In this document: piece after piece, positions 26,070 to 35,348 of the stretch
Position numbering within the stretch: the first letter of the stretch is position 1
How the letters are laid out: the number at the start of each line of letters is the position of its first letter
From: Planctomycetota bacterium
Lineage (GTDB): Bacteria; Planctomycetota; UBA1135; GCA-002686595
Direction of reading: 5' to 3'
DNA length: 64,000 bases
NCBI GenBank assembly: GCA_029259595.1
Contig: JAJDEW010000004.1
Coordinates: 186,001 to 250,000, forward strand
The notes under the pieces: generated by a model
What the model saw: the letters and a program-made list of their open reading frames with translations, nothing else
What the model was told of the DNA's origin: nothing
The model's database searches: none
Translations under genes and position numbers: made by a program

Positions 26070-26603
26070 TCAGCGGGCCGCGCCGGACCAGACGCGAGGC
26101 GCCTCGCGATCGGACGAGGTGCGCGCGAGCTCTTCCTGGACCAGGATGCTTCGGGCGTACTCCGAGAGCGAGACACGAGCCTGCACCTGCCCGAGCACGT
26201 CCTGCAGTTCGTGGGCGGCCGCAGTCTCGCGCGAGAGATCGGTGACCTTCTGGCTGGCCGTCCCCGCGTTGGCGACGAGCTCGATGTCGCAGACCATCCG
26301 CAGCCCGGGGCCGGCGGGCACGAGCCGAGCCGTGACATAGTAGACAGGTGTCCCGCTCAAGCGACTCCGCGCGACGAGCTTGGTCTCGAGATCGTCGGCC
26401 GGGCGAAAGAAGCGGATCCAGGTCTCGCCGTGGGAGCGCAGTTGAAAGCCGCGCGGCAGGATCTCCTCCGCCACTCCGCGCTTCGCGAGCTCCAGGTCCT
26501 TCGTCCGCAGCTCGACTTCCGGCTTGCCGGAGGGCGTCTCCAGCGGCCGGGTGGTGAAACAAGCGCCCAGTACGAGCAACGGAGCCAGGAGCAGCGCACG
26601 CAT
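26070..26603 (-). CDS. predicted lipoprotein, unknown function
   Basis: A 177-residue protein beginning MRALLLAPLLVLGACF; LGAC is a clear lipobox with cysteine 15, so it should be lipidated and face the periplasm. The mature part is a mixed alpha/beta domain with many charged residues (ETWIRFFRPADDLETKLV; VPAGPGLRMVCDIELVANAG). The C-terminal 50 residues look helical. I do not recognise a family. It stands alone between the zinc dehydrogenase (convergent, 24-bp gap) and the CRTAC1 gene. Confidence 0.7.
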   Translation of the reverse strand: MRALLLAPLLVLGACFTTRPLETPSGKPEVELRTKDLELAKRGVAEEILPRGFQLRSHGETWIRFFRPADDLETKLVARSRLSGTPVYYVTARLVPAGPGLRMVCDIELVANAGTASQKVTDLSRETAAAHELQDVLGQVQARVSLSEYARSILVQEELARTSSDREAPRVWSGAAR

Positions 26604-26686
26604 GGGGCCGCCTATCGACCCCGCCCCGAAGCCGTCTTGAACTCGACCGAATTCTCCCGAATAGGCCCGCCCTGGCGGCCTCGCCC

Positions 26687-28408
26687 TCAGTCGACGGGCC
26701 GCCCGCCGCCCGCGACGATCCGGTGGTAGGCACCGGCCGCGAAGGGCCCGAAGTCCTCCGCTCGGCCGTGCTCGAAGTGCACTCGCAAGCGTTCGACGCG
26801 CTCTCGCGCGCCGAGGCCGAAGTGCACGCGTGGGTCGTTGCTCGCGCAGTAGCTGTACGAGCGCTGCACGCTCCGGTTGCGACGCAGGCCCTCGTCGAGG
26901 AGCTCGAGTCGGGCATGGATGGCCACCAGCCCGTCGGCCGTGCGCACGTCGAAGCCGACCCAGTTGCCCTTTGCCGCGCTCAGGTTTTTCAAGAGGTAGG
27001 GTGCAGCGTCCTTGTTGACGACCAGCAGGTCCACGCCCCCATCGTTGTCGAGGTCACCGACGGCGACGGCGCGGCTCGTGTCGACGAGCAGGGCAGCCGT
27101 CCCTCCGCGGGGCCGGACCTCGTCGAAGTCGAGCCCGCCCTTCGAGCGGTATAGCAGGTTCGGTTCGGCGTAGACGTCGTCGGCCCGCAGCGGCGGTTCC
27201 CAGTACGAGACGCGGCCGTTGCCGACATAGAGATCGAGGTTGCCGTCGTTGTCGAAGTCGGCGAAGCCCAGGCCGAAGCCGGTCGCTTCGTAGCTCGTGT
27301 CCGAGAGTCCGGTACGCGCGGTCAGGTCGTCGAACCACGTGCCCTGGTTCACGTAGAACGTGTTCGTCTCGTGCCGCAGGTGCGACAGGAACAGGTCGAG
27401 GTCGCCGTCGTGATCGGCATCGATGGCCTCGACACCCATCCCTGCCTCCGATTGCCCCGAGTAGTTGACGGCGCAACCCTGGATCAACGCTTCGTCGACG
27501 AAACGCTTCCCGCCCTGGTTCATCCAGAGCTGGTTCGGCATGCCGTCGTTGGCGACGTAGACGTCTTGGAACCCTTCGGCGTCGAAGTCGCCGACCGCGA
27601 CGCCCAGGCCGTTCCCGAAGGCCTTCAAGAGCCCCGCGGGTTCGCTCACGTCCTCGAAGCGCCCCTTCCCCGTGTTCCGGTACAGGGTGTCCTGCGCAGG
27701 CGCCGCATAGTTCTTGGGACTGCAATAGACGCGCACGCCCCCGCCCGAAAAGCACTCCCGTTCCTGCTCGGGGGACCAGGCGATGTAGTTCGCAACGTAC
27801 AGGTCGAGCTGACCGTCCCGGTCCCAGTCGAAGAAGGCGGCGCTCGTGCTCCAGGCCTTGCCGTCCACACCGGCCTGCTCCGTGACGTCGGCGAACACGC
27901 CGCCGTCGTTGCGATAGAGCACGTTCGCCCGCACGTTCGTCACGTAGAGATCGTCGTCGCCGTCCCCCTCGATGTCGGCCACCGCACAGCCCATCCCGTA
28001 CCCACGGTCGCCGGTCCCCGTCGCCTCGGTCACATCGCGGAAGGTGAAGTCTCCCGTGTTGCGGAAGAGGCGGTTCGAGGGATCCTCGCTGGCCGCATCG
28101 AAGTCCGCTCCTTGCACGAGATACAGGTCGAGCAAGCCGTCCCCTTCGACGTCGAGGAGTCCGGCGCCCCCCGTCGCGATCTCCGGGAAGTTGTAGTGTC
28201 CGTCGGCCCCGGACGCGTGCACGAAGTCGAGACCAGCAGCGGAGGCACGCTCCGCGAACCAGGGCTCCCCGGTGGTCTGCGGCGGCGTCGCGCCCGCGGG
28301 CGTCGCGGGCGTTGCCTCGCCCCCACAACCCGGACAGACCAGGGCGAACAGGATTCCGCCTCCGATCCGGAGCGTGTCACGCTCCGCAGCAGACCTTCGA
28401 AGCCTCAT
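26687..28408 (-). CDS. CRTAC1-family lipoprotein (FG-GAP beta-propeller with ASPIC/UnbV domain)
   Basis: A 573-residue exported protein. The N-terminus has a hydrophobic stretch ending in CPGC, a likely lipobox. Residues about 65-470 contain repeated FG-GAP/VCBS units with calcium-binding D-x-D-G-D pattern (DVEGDGLLDLYLV, DIEGDGDDDLYVTN, DWDRDGQLDLYVAN, DADHDGDLDLFL, DFDNDGNLDLYVGN, DLDNDGGVDLLVVN). The C-terminal 100 residues are the ASPIC/UnbV domain (GNWVGFDVRT, DPRVHFGLG, VERLRVHF). Such proteins are common in Planctomycetota, and their function is unclear, perhaps glycan or surface binding. The start overlaps the stop of the upstream TPR lipoprotein gene (ATGA), so they are co-translated. 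Confidence 0.88.
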   Translation of the reverse strand: MRLRRSAAERDTLRIGGGILFALVCPGCGGEATPATPAGATPPQTTGEPWFAERASAAGLDFVHASGADGHYNFPEIATGGAGLLDVEGDGLLDLYLVQGADFDAASEDPSNRLFRNTGDFTFRDVTEATGTGDRGYGMGCAVADIEGDGDDDLYVTNVRANVLYRNDGGVFADVTEQAGVDGKAWSTSAAFFDWDRDGQLDLYVANYIAWSPEQERECFSGGGVRVYCSPKNYAAPAQDTLYRNTGKGRFEDVSEPAGLLKAFGNGLGVAVGDFDAEGFQDVYVANDGMPNQLWMNQGGKRFVDEALIQGCAVNYSGQSEAGMGVEAIDADHDGDLDLFLSHLRHETNTFYVNQGTWFDDLTARTGLSDTSYEATGFGLGFADFDNDGNLDLYVGNGRVSYWEPPLRADDVYAEPNLLYRSKGGLDFDEVRPRGGTAALLVDTSRAVAVGDLDNDGGVDLLVVNKDAAPYLLKNLSAAKGNWVGFDVRTADGLVAIHARLELLDEGLRRNRSVQRSYSYCASNDPRVHFGLGARERVERLRVHFEHGRAEDFGPFAAGAYHRIVAGGGRPVD

Positions 28409-29835
28409 CGGCCAATCTCCGTCAAGCGTCGCTTGAGATCCTGGACGCGCGGGTGATCGGCGCCGAGCTTTTCGGCGGCACGCAGCGCAGCACGCGCCGA
28501 ATCGACGTCGCCCAGGTCGAGGGCGCTGGTACCCCAGTTCACCTGGGCGGGCAGATAATCGGGCAGGCGGCGGGCCGCGTCCGCGAAGTACTCCTTCGCC
28601 TCTTCCTTCTTCCCGAGCCGCGAGCAGGTCTCCGCCAGCGCGAGGTCCACGTAGGCATTGCGCGCATCGAGGCGGCGCGCCTCTCGCAGCGCCGCGTACG
28701 CCTCCTCGTCGCGCTGCAGGAAGATCAGTGCGCGACCGCGCGAGAAGTGTCCCCGCCCGAGGTTCGGATCGATCTCCGTCGAGCGCGTGGCATAGGCCAG
28801 CGCGCCGTGATACTCCTGCTTCGCCAGGTGGGTCTCCGCCAGATTCACGAGCGTCTGCACGTTCTCTTCGTCCAGCTTCTTGGCGTGGAACAGGAGCTCG
28901 AGCGCGCGCTCGAAGTTGCCCTTGCGCTTGTAGGCGACGGCCAGCGTGTTCAGGAGCTCGATGTCGTCAGGGTACTTCGGTCGCGCCCGCTCGAGCATGT
29001 CGATCGCTTCCTGTGTCCGGTTCGCCGCGAGGCTCACCATGGCGTTGGAGATGATCGGCGCGATGCCGATCAAGAACGAGCGACTCAGCTCCGACAGTCC
29101 ATCGGGCAGGAAGTTGTACTCCGCGTCCACGCCGAGCTGAAACTCACGCTCCGCGTCCTCGCGACGTCCCAGTCCACGGTAGGCCGTACCGAGCAGGTAG
29201 TGGGCCATGCGTTCGTTCGGGTTGCGCTCGAGCGCCAGCTCGAGCTGGGCCGCCGCTTCCTCGAAGCGTCCCTTGCCGAGGTGCACCCGACCGAGGCCGA
29301 CGTAGCCCTGCGCATAGCGTGGGGCCAGGCGCACGCTCGTGGCGAAGGCCTCCCGGGCGCGTTCGGCGTCGCCGAGCTCCTCGTCGTCTCGTTCGAGCAG
29401 AAGGTCCCCGAAGCGATGATGGCCGGGCGCGAAGTCCGGGAAGGCGCGCACCAGAGCCTCGAGCTCCACCAGGGCCGCATCGACCGAGCGACTCCGCTGG
29501 GTGGCGATCGCCCGATGGTAGGGCCATTCGGGACGCGTCGGATCGAGCCGGCTCGCGTTGTCGAAGGAAGCCCGCGCCTCGGGCCACAGCGCGTGGATCT
29601 CGAAGGCGAGCCCCAGGCGGCCATGCCGCTCGCCGTCGCCGGGCGCGGACCGTACCGCGGCGATCTCACGTTCGAGGACCTCCTGCACCTCGGGTGAAAT
29701 CCGGCCGGGGTTGGTCGGCAGGACCGGGTCCAAGGCGGCCGGCGGCCCCCCGTCACAACCTCCGGCGAAGAGGATCACGAGGACCGGGAGGACCAAACTT
29801 GCGAACGGGGTTCGGAGCGGTGGAAACAGGAGCAT
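28405..29835 (-). CDS. TPR-repeat lipoprotein
   Basis: A 476-residue protein. It has an N-terminal signal with lipobox LFAGGC and then about ten tetratricopeptide repeats in series (for example AHYLLGTAYRGLGRREDAER; DIELLNTLAVAYKRKGNFER). It likely scaffolds protein contacts in the periplasm. Start at the ATG at 29835, giving MLLFPPLRTPFASLVLPVLV; the open frame upstream is Arg/Pro-rich non-coding sequence. It precedes and overlaps the CRTAC1 gene by 4 bp. TPR plus CRTAC1 pairs recur in Planctomycetota and Acidobacteria, suggesting a common surface complex; this is inferred. Confidence 0.85.
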   Translation of the reverse strand: MLLFPPLRTPFASLVLPVLVILFAGGCDGGPPAALDPVLPTNPGRISPEVQEVLEREIAAVRSAPGDGERHGRLGLAFEIHALWPEARASFDNASRLDPTRPEWPYHRAIATQRSRSVDAALVELEALVRAFPDFAPGHHRFGDLLLERDDEELGDAERAREAFATSVRLAPRYAQGYVGLGRVHLGKGRFEEAAAQLELALERNPNERMAHYLLGTAYRGLGRREDAEREFQLGVDAEYNFLPDGLSELSRSFLIGIAPIISNAMVSLAANRTQEAIDMLERARPKYPDDIELLNTLAVAYKRKGNFERALELLFHAKKLDEENVQTLVNLAETHLAKQEYHGALAYATRSTEIDPNLGRGHFSRGRALIFLQRDEEAYAALREARRLDARNAYVDLALAETCSRLGKKEEAKEYFADAARRLPDYLPAQVNWGTSALDLGDVDSARAALRAAEKLGADHPRVQDLKRRLTEIGR

Positions 29836-30421
29836 CGGAGGGCATCCAGAGCCCATCCGAGGTCGGGACGGGGTAGTGGACGAAGAGTGGCGGATCCGGC
29901 CCCTCGGGTGCGCTCCCGTGCCCTTCTGCTGGCGGCGGGCCGGGGCACCGCGGCGGAGCTGGTCCAGGGCGCGTCCGAGCAGGGAGCGGGCCCGAGCGCA
30001 CGGGCGGGATGGGCAGCAGGGGTCCGGAGGGGCGTCGAACAGGTCGCATGGGCCCCGCAGCCCTGTCCCCGCCGGAGCCGGGCGCGAGGGTCGCCAGGAC
30101 CCCCACGGAGAGGGTCGTATTGACCTAGGAGACACTATCTCGCAGGTCCGTGCGCTTTGCAACCCGCTTTCCCCCGACGGAAAAGGGGGTCCTAGGCCAT
30201 CCATTGCGCATTCCTGATGAAACCGCGCGCTCCTGGGCCTGGCGCCAAGGAAAGGTCGAGCGCCTGTGCCGAAAAATTGGCCGAATCAGCTCATCGAGGA
30301 ACGTCAATTGGATTGACAGAATCCAGACGGACAGGCATGGTCGATCCAACGTCCGCGCGCCCGTCCTGCGGGTTCGGGTGTGTGGGTCTGCCATTCCTTT
30401 TGGAGAAGAAGGAGGAACATG
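29836..30421. other. 586-bp gene-free stretch between divergent genes
   Basis: Lies between the start of the TPR lipoprotein gene (minus) and the large exported protein (plus). No gene with protein character was found. It contains GC-rich Pro/Arg-type sequence on the left, a CCCCC/GGGGG stem-like segment around 30170-30192, and an AT-richer part at about 30260-30320 (aaaaattggccgaatcagc, gtcaattggattgac) which is the likeliest place for the promoter of the large gene. A ribosome-binding site ends it. Confidence 0.5.
30409..30415 (+). promoter_or_regulatory. strong Shine-Dalgarno sequence
   Basis: AAGGAGG is a full match to the anti-Shine-Dalgarno, 6 nt before the ATG at 30422 and 3 nt before a first ATG at 30419. 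The spacing favours the second ATG. Few other genes in the window have such a strong site, which suggests high expression. Confidence 0.7.
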
Positions 30422-33388
30422 ATGAAACGACTTACGTCGAGAAGTGCGCTCCTGTGTACAGCAGGTGTCGCCCTTCTCTTTGGCTCCGCCCTGACCATCC
30501 AGGCCAATCAAGGTCTGAAGGTCCGGGGCGCAACGGACAGCCCGATTCGGGGCCTGCAGGTCAAATTCGTTGACATGCAGTCTCAGCCCGTCTCGGTCAG
30601 TGCGTTCCTGGTCCGTCCGGACCAAACGACCGAAGCCCCGGAAGCCCTGGGCAACGGCATGCACTTCTTCGACAACGTCGAGAAGAAAGTGTCGATCCGC
30701 TTCGAGGAGAAGGCTTCGGCCCCCCTCATTTCGCTGGTTCTGCCCGACGCCAACCTGGTTCACGCGACGATCGTCGTCGACGCGAACATGGACGGCTACA
30801 AGGTCCTGAACCTGAAGTCGATGGACCGCAAGAACTCGTACGCCAACGCGGGTACGAAGCTCACCCCCTGGGGCACACCGAACCCCGCGGTCGGTGGCGG
30901 CCCCGCCAACGACCTCTGTGCCACCGCCAGCCCCATCACCGATGGCGCCACGGCGTATGACACGACCGGTGCGACGACCGACGGCCCCGGCGACGCCGGG
31001 TGCGAATTCGACGGCCAGACGTACCACGACATCTGGTTCGCCTACACCGCGACGTGCGACGGCGAACTGACGGTCAGCACCTGCGGCACCGCCGACTACG
31101 ACACCGACCTGGTGCTGTACGACGGAACGGACTGCAACGCGCTGAGCCTGATCGTTTGTGACGATGACACGGCCGGTTGCGCCGACTTCTCGACGGAAAT
31201 CTCCGCGGCGGTCGTCTCCGGCAACGAGTACCTGATCCGCGTCGGAGGTTTCTCCGATGGCGACCAGGGCACCGGCACGCTGAACGTTTCGTGCGTCGGC
31301 GGCGGCGGCGGCGGAGACAACAACCTCTGCGGCGACGCCACCGAGATCTTCGACGGAACCACCCCGTACGACACGACGGGTGCGACCACCGACGGTCCCG
31401 GCGACGCTTCCTGCGAGTTCGACGGCCAGACGTATCACGACATCTGGTTCACCTACACCGCGACCTGCACGGGCGACCTCACGGTCAGCACGTGCAACGA
31501 TGCCAGCTACGACACCGACCTGGTGCTCTATGACGGCACGGACTGCAACAGCTTGGTCCTGATCGATTGCAGTGACGACGCTGCGGGCTGCGCCGACTTC
31601 TCGTCGGAAATCGTGGCTCCCGTCGTTCTCGGCAACGACTACCTGATCCGCGTCGGTGGTTTCTCGGACGGCGACCAAGGGGTCGGCAACCTGACCATCA
31701 GCTGTGATGTGGCCGCCGATCCCCCGGCCAACGACGACTGCGACGACGCGGAGGCCATCGTGAGCCTTCCGACTTCGATCGTGGTCGACACGACCGGGGC
31801 GACGACGGACCTGGATCTGGCCTGTGGCGTCGGTAGCGGACCGTTCCAGAACGTCTGGTACTCCGTCACTGGCTCCGGCAGCACCATCACGGCTTCGACC
31901 TGCAGCGCTGGCACGCTCCTCGCCGACACGAAGATCTCGATCTTCTGCGGCGATTGCCTGGCTCCGTTGTGCGTCGACGGCAACGACGACGATTGCGCGG
32001 CCGGTGGGCCGGTTTTCGCTTCGACCGTCAGCTGGTGTGCCCAGAACGGTGCTGAGTACCTGATCTCCGTCGGGGGCTTCTCCGATGGCGACGAGGGCGT
32101 GATCACGCTCGATGTTTCGGAAGGCGGCGCTTGCGTCGCTGACGTCATCTGCTTGCCGCAAGGCGCTTGCTGCCTCAGCGACGGCACGTGCGTCATCCTC
32201 ACGGGTGACGACTGTGCGGCCGCCGGTGGCGACTACCTCGGCGACGGCTCTTCCTGCGCCGCGGAAGCGGTTGCTGACGGCAGCTTCGAAGCCGGTGCCT
32301 TCAGTGGCAACTGGATCGAGTCCTCGACGAACTTCGGTACCCCGCTCTGCACCATCGGTGGTTGCGGAACCGGCACCGGCACCGGTCCCTTCACGGGCGA
32401 CTGGTGGGCCTGGTTCGGAGGCATCACCGCCTTCGAAGCTGGCTCCGTCGAGCAAAGCGTCACCATCACTCCCGGCTCCACGGATCTCTCCTTCTGGTTC
32501 GAGACCGCGGTCGGCAGTGGTAACGGCACGGACTTCATGCGTGGCCGCGTCGACGGCAACCTCGTTTACGAGTTTGTCGACGGCGATGCCGCTCCGGCCC
32601 TCGGCTACAGCAATGTGATCGTCCCGATCGGCGCCTTCGCCGACGGTGGCAACCACACGCTGCGCTTCGAGTCGGAGATCTCCGGTAGCCCGGGTGGCTC
32701 CAACTTCTTCCTCGACGAAATCTCGATCGGTGCTGATCTCGGCGTCTGCCAGACCTGCATCGTTCTCGACTTCGAAACGGAAGACGACGGCGTCACCGTC
32801 CTGGCCAACGGTCAGGACATCTCGACTCCGCCGGAATTCGGTGTGCACGTCGCCATCAGTGGCAGCGGCAACAACCGCGGCCCGGCGATCTTCGACAGCA
32901 CCCCCGGTGGCCCGAACGATCCGGGCCCGTTCCCCGACAGCGACCTCGACCTCCTGGTGGACCTGGGCAACCTGCTCATCCTCCAAGAGGACCCGAACCA
33001 GTCGGTGCCTGGGTTCTTCAATGACCCGGACGACGCGGAGACCGGCGGAAGCCTGATCTTCGACTTCGTCGAGCCTGTCGAGTGCCAGAGTGTCGACCTC
33101 GTCGACATCGATGGTGGTCCGCCCGCCCAGTGCGCGACGGTCACCCTCATCGACGGCAGCGGCCTGACCCGGACCTACAGCGTTCCGGCCGAGTGGACCA
33201 GCGACCTCAACTTCAATGGTCCCCCCGGCTACGGCACCCTCGACCTCACCACGCTGGATCCCCAGCCCGGCTTCAACTCGGTCGCTACGGCGTCCGAAGA
33301 CGCTGGCTTCGATCCGAGCGGTGTGGTTCGTGCCGAAATCGCGCTGTGCGCCTCGGGCGCCGTGGACAACTTCGAGTTCTGCAAGTAG
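30422..33388 (+). CDS. large exported protein with three tandem pre-peptidase-like repeats
   Basis: A 988-residue secreted protein. Residues 1-29 form a signal peptide ending near IQANQ. About 30-155 form an N-terminal domain. Three repeats of about 130 residues follow (161-291, 299-428, 435-566), each with DTTGATTD, a W-F/Y-T/S core and LIRVGGFSDGDQG or similar, resembling pre-peptidase C-terminal domains. A Cys-rich segment (GACCLSDGTC...DDCAAAGG, about 581-612) of a type seen in Planctomycetota precedes a SFEAGAFSGNW-type domain (about 619-785) and a final beta domain (about 795-988). Function is unknown; probably a surface or matrix protein. It has a strong ribosome-binding site and two downstream hairpins, pointing to a highly expressed single-gene unit. 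Confidence 0.8.
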   Translation: MKRLTSRSALLCTAGVALLFGSALTIQANQGLKVRGATDSPIRGLQVKFVDMQSQPVSVSAFLVRPDQTTEAPEALGNGMHFFDNVEKKVSIRFEEKASAPLISLVLPDANLVHATIVVDANMDGYKVLNLKSMDRKNSYANAGTKLTPWGTPNPAVGGGPANDLCATASPITDGATAYDTTGATTDGPGDAGCEFDGQTYHDIWFAYTATCDGELTVSTCGTADYDTDLVLYDGTDCNALSLIVCDDDTAGCADFSTEISAAVVSGNEYLIRVGGFSDGDQGTGTLNVSCVGGGGGGDNNLCGDATEIFDGTTPYDTTGATTDGPGDASCEFDGQTYHDIWFTYTATCTGDLTVSTCNDASYDTDLVLYDGTDCNSLVLIDCSDDAAGCADFSSEIVAPVVLGNDYLIRVGGFSDGDQGVGNLTISCDVAADPPANDDCDDAEAIVSLPTSIVVDTTGATTDLDLACGVGSGPFQNVWYSVTGSGSTITASTCSAGTLLADTKISIFCGDCLAPLCVDGNDDDCAAGGPVFASTVSWCAQNGAEYLISVGGFSDGDEGVITLDVSEGGACVADVICLPQGACCLSDGTCVILTGDDCAAAGGDYLGDGSSCAAEAVADGSFEAGAFSGNWIESSTNFGTPLCTIGGCGTGTGTGPFTGDWWAWFGGITAFEAGSVEQSVTITPGSTDLSFWFETAVGSGNGTDFMRGRVDGNLVYEFVDGDAAPALGYSNVIVPIGAFADGGNHTLRFESEISGSPGGSNFFLDEISIGADLGVCQTCIVLDFETEDDGVTVLANGQDISTPPEFGVHVAISGSGNNRGPAIFDSTPGGPNDPGPFPDSDLDLLVDLGNLLILQEDPNQSVPGFFNDPDDAETGGSLIFDFVEPVECQSVDLVDIDGGPPAQCATVTLIDGSGLTRTYSVPAEWTSDLNFNGPPGYGTLDLTTLDPQPGFNSVATASEDAGFDPSGVVRAEIALCASGAVDNFEFCK
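30902..32119 (+). repeat. three tandem domain-sized repeats in coding sequence
   Basis: Units at about 30902-31294, 31316-31705 and 31724-32119. Units one and two are nearly identical in sense (both contain GPGDA/DGQTYHDIWF and YDTDLVLYDGTDCN), so the duplication of these two is recent; the third is more diverged. A poly-Gly linker encoded by ggcggcggcggcggc joins the first two. Confidence 0.75.
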
Positions 33389-33402
33389 TCCGCGTCCAGT
33401 GT

Positions 33403-33425
33403 CGCCAGGGGCCTCGCCCCTGGCG
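33403..33425 (+). terminator. hairpin after the large exported-protein gene
   Basis: CGCCAGGGGC-ctc-GCCCCTGGCG is a perfect 10-bp stem with a 3-nt loop, 15 bp after the stop codon. No T-tract follows. It is probably the first of two tandem terminators. Confidence 0.6.
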
Positions 33426-33443
33426 GCCTGAGCTCTGATCGGA

Positions 33444-33475
33444 CGGGGGTCGGGATCGCGAGATTCCGGCCCCCG
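33444..33475 (+). terminator. second, GNRA-looped hairpin terminator
   Basis: A 14-bp stem (two G-U pairs) closed by the tetraloop GCGA: arm one 33444-33457, arm two 33462-33475, followed by ctccttt. It lies 56 bp after the stop codon of the exported-protein gene and shields the next gene from read-through. Confidence 0.65.
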
Positions 33476-33557
33476 CTCCTTTGGACCCACCCCTCCGAGC
33501 CTCGGCCCCGACCTGCGACCCGGGATCCGCACCGAGGCATCCGTTCCCCGACGCGCT

Positions 33558-35348
33558 ATGCTGCCCGCGATGTCTGCTGCGACGCCTCCCTCGCCGAACG
33601 TGGACGCCGCCCCAGCGGCTCCCCTCGCCCTGCGGGGTCTCGTCCTCGCCGCCGGTGCCGGCGCCTCCCTGCTGCTCTCGTTGCAGCACCTCGCGAGCCT
33701 CGCCCTCCCCGGCTGCGGATCCGGCAGCGCCTGCGCGCGGGCGGCCGCCAGCCTGTTCGGCTCGATCCCCGGCCTCGGTTGGCCCCTGGCCCATGTCGGC
33801 AGCGCCTGGTTCGCAGGCCTGGGCGCGGCCGCGCTCGCCGCGCGCCGCCTTCCATCCGGTTGGCCCCTCGGCTTGGCACGGCTCGGAGCGCTGGCCTCGT
33901 GCCTGTTCCTCGGGATCGCCTGGGCGGGCGACTACCTGTGTCCGTACTGCCTGATCGTGCATGCGGCGAGCCTGGGCTACTGGGCCCTGGAGGAGCACGC
34001 ACGCGCCCGGCGGGCTCGCGCCGCCACGCCGGCTCCCCTACGCCCGGGGGCCGCGCTGTTCGCCTTTCTGATCGCCGCGTCCTTCGTCACCTTGGCGCTG
34101 TTCGTCCAGGAGCTGCGCGTGGGTCGACGGGTCGACGACGTGGCCGAGCACGAGCTCCAGGAGTCCACGACACGCCTGCTCGCGGGCGAGGCGACGACGG
34201 CCTTTCGTGGCCGCTGGTTGATCGGGCCCGAGCGAGCGCGGGTGCGGATCGTGATCTTCTCGGACTACCAGTGCCCCGACTGCCGAACCCTGGAAGGCGA
34301 CCTCCAGGGTGTGCTCGCCCGCTACCCCGACGAGGTCTCGTTCTCGGCCAAACACTTTCCCTACGGCACGAGCTGCAACCCGCGCGCTCGCGAACGCCGG
34401 GAAGATCTGCATCCCAATGCCTGCCTGGCAGCCCGCGCCGCCGAGGCGGCAGGCGAGGTCGGTGGTCCGGAGGGCTTCTTGCGCATGCACCGCTGGTTGT
34501 TCGAACGCGAGGGACGTTTCAGCGAGTCGTCCCTGATCTCGACCCTCGCCGAGCTCGACCTCCCGCGCGAAGCCTTCCTGGCGGCCTACCGGAGCGCGGA
34601 ACTCGGTGAGCGGGTCGCTGCCGACATCGACGAAGCTCTGAAGCTCGGGATCGCGCAAACACCGCTCGTCTACTTGAACGGAGTCGAGCTGCGGGGTTGG
34701 AACGCGCCCTCGGCCCTGCCCCGGGCGGTCGAAGCCCTTCTGGAAAGCGGAGCTCGACCCGCGACGGCCGCGAGCGATGCTCCCCTCGACGCCGTCGGCC
34801 GCATGCGCGAGGTCTGGGAACAGACGCCCGTGAGCCTCGCGGACCAAGCCCGTGACGCGGTCGTGGTCTGGGGCGATCTGAGCGATCCGCGCACACGGGA
34901 ATTGTTCGCCTACCTGGCCGAGCTCGAGACCCGACCTCGTCCACCTCACATCGAGCTGCGGCACTTCCCCTTCGACGAGAGCTGCAACCCACACGTCCCT
35001 CGCACCGCCCATCCGCGGGCGTGCTTCGGGGCCGCGGCGCTGGAAGCCGCCGCCTTCCTCGCAGGACCGCAAGCGGCGACTCGCCTGCGACGCGAGCTCG
35101 TGTCCCTGGAACCCGAGGAATGGACCGAGACCCGCATGGCCCAGCTCGCCCAGGCAGCCGGTCTCGACGGCTCGGCGCTCCTCGCCGCCCTGGAGAGTCC
35201 CCAGGTCGAGGCCGGGGTCCGGGCCGACCTCGAACAAGCTCGCTCCTTGGGCCTGCGTTCGATCCCGTTCCTCTTCGTCGCGGGTCGTCACGTGCGGCTG
35301 TGGCGCTCGGGCGGAGTGGAAGGTCTCGCCGGCCTGCTCCGCGACTGA
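33558..35348 (+). CDS. VKOR-DsbA fusion with a second, cysteine-less DsbA-like domain
   Basis: A 596-residue membrane protein. Residues about 25-185 form a vitamin K epoxide reductase domain with five hydrophobic helices, loop cysteines C53 and C59 (GCGSGSAC) and the active-site CPYC at C128/C131. A DsbA-type thioredoxin domain (about 220-420) follows with CPDC at C239/C242 and the cis-Pro loop AQTPLVYLNG. A third domain (about 430-596) has the same fold signs (VVVWGDLSDPRTRELF, LRSIPFLFVAG) but SDPRT stands where the CxxC should be, so it is redox-dead. VKOR re-oxidises the DsbA domain with quinone as acceptor, catalysing disulfide formation in the periplasm. A start at residue 5 is possible. 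Confidence 0.88.
   Translation: MLPAMSAATPPSPNVDAAPAAPLALRGLVLAAGAGASLLLSLQHLASLALPGCGSGSACARAAASLFGSIPGLGWPLAHVGSAWFAGLGAAALAARRLPSGWPLGLARLGALASCLFLGIAWAGDYLCPYCLIVHAASLGYWALEEHARARRARAATPAPLRPGAALFAFLIAASFVTLALFVQELRVGRRVDDVAEHELQESTTRLLAGEATTAFRGRWLIGPERARVRIVIFSDYQCPDCRTLEGDLQGVLARYPDEVSFSAKHFPYGTSCNPRARERREDLHPNACLAARAAEAAGEVGGPEGFLRMHRWLFEREGRFSESSLISTLAELDLPREAFLAAYRSAELGERVAADIDEALKLGIAQTPLVYLNGVELRGWNAPSALPRAVEALLESGARPATAASDAPLDAVGRMREVWEQTPVSLADQARDAVVVWGDLSDPRTRELFAYLAELETRPRPPHIELRHFPFDESCNPHVPRTAHPRACFGAAALEAAAFLAGPQAATRLRRELVSLEPEEWTETRMAQLAQAAGLDGSALLAALESPQVEAGVRADLEQARSLGLRSIPFLFVAGRHVRLWRSGGVEGLAGLLRD

Noticed and set aside
29836..30418. Small gene in the long divergent region before the large exported protein
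   Set aside because: Open frames there lack protein-like composition and any conserved motif.
30125..33532. An 1135-residue minus-strand open frame over the exported-protein gene
   Set aside because: It is a shadow of the plus-strand gene, which has a signal peptide, a strong ribosome-binding site and repeats. The minus frame is Val/Ala/Arg/Asp-rich with no domain.
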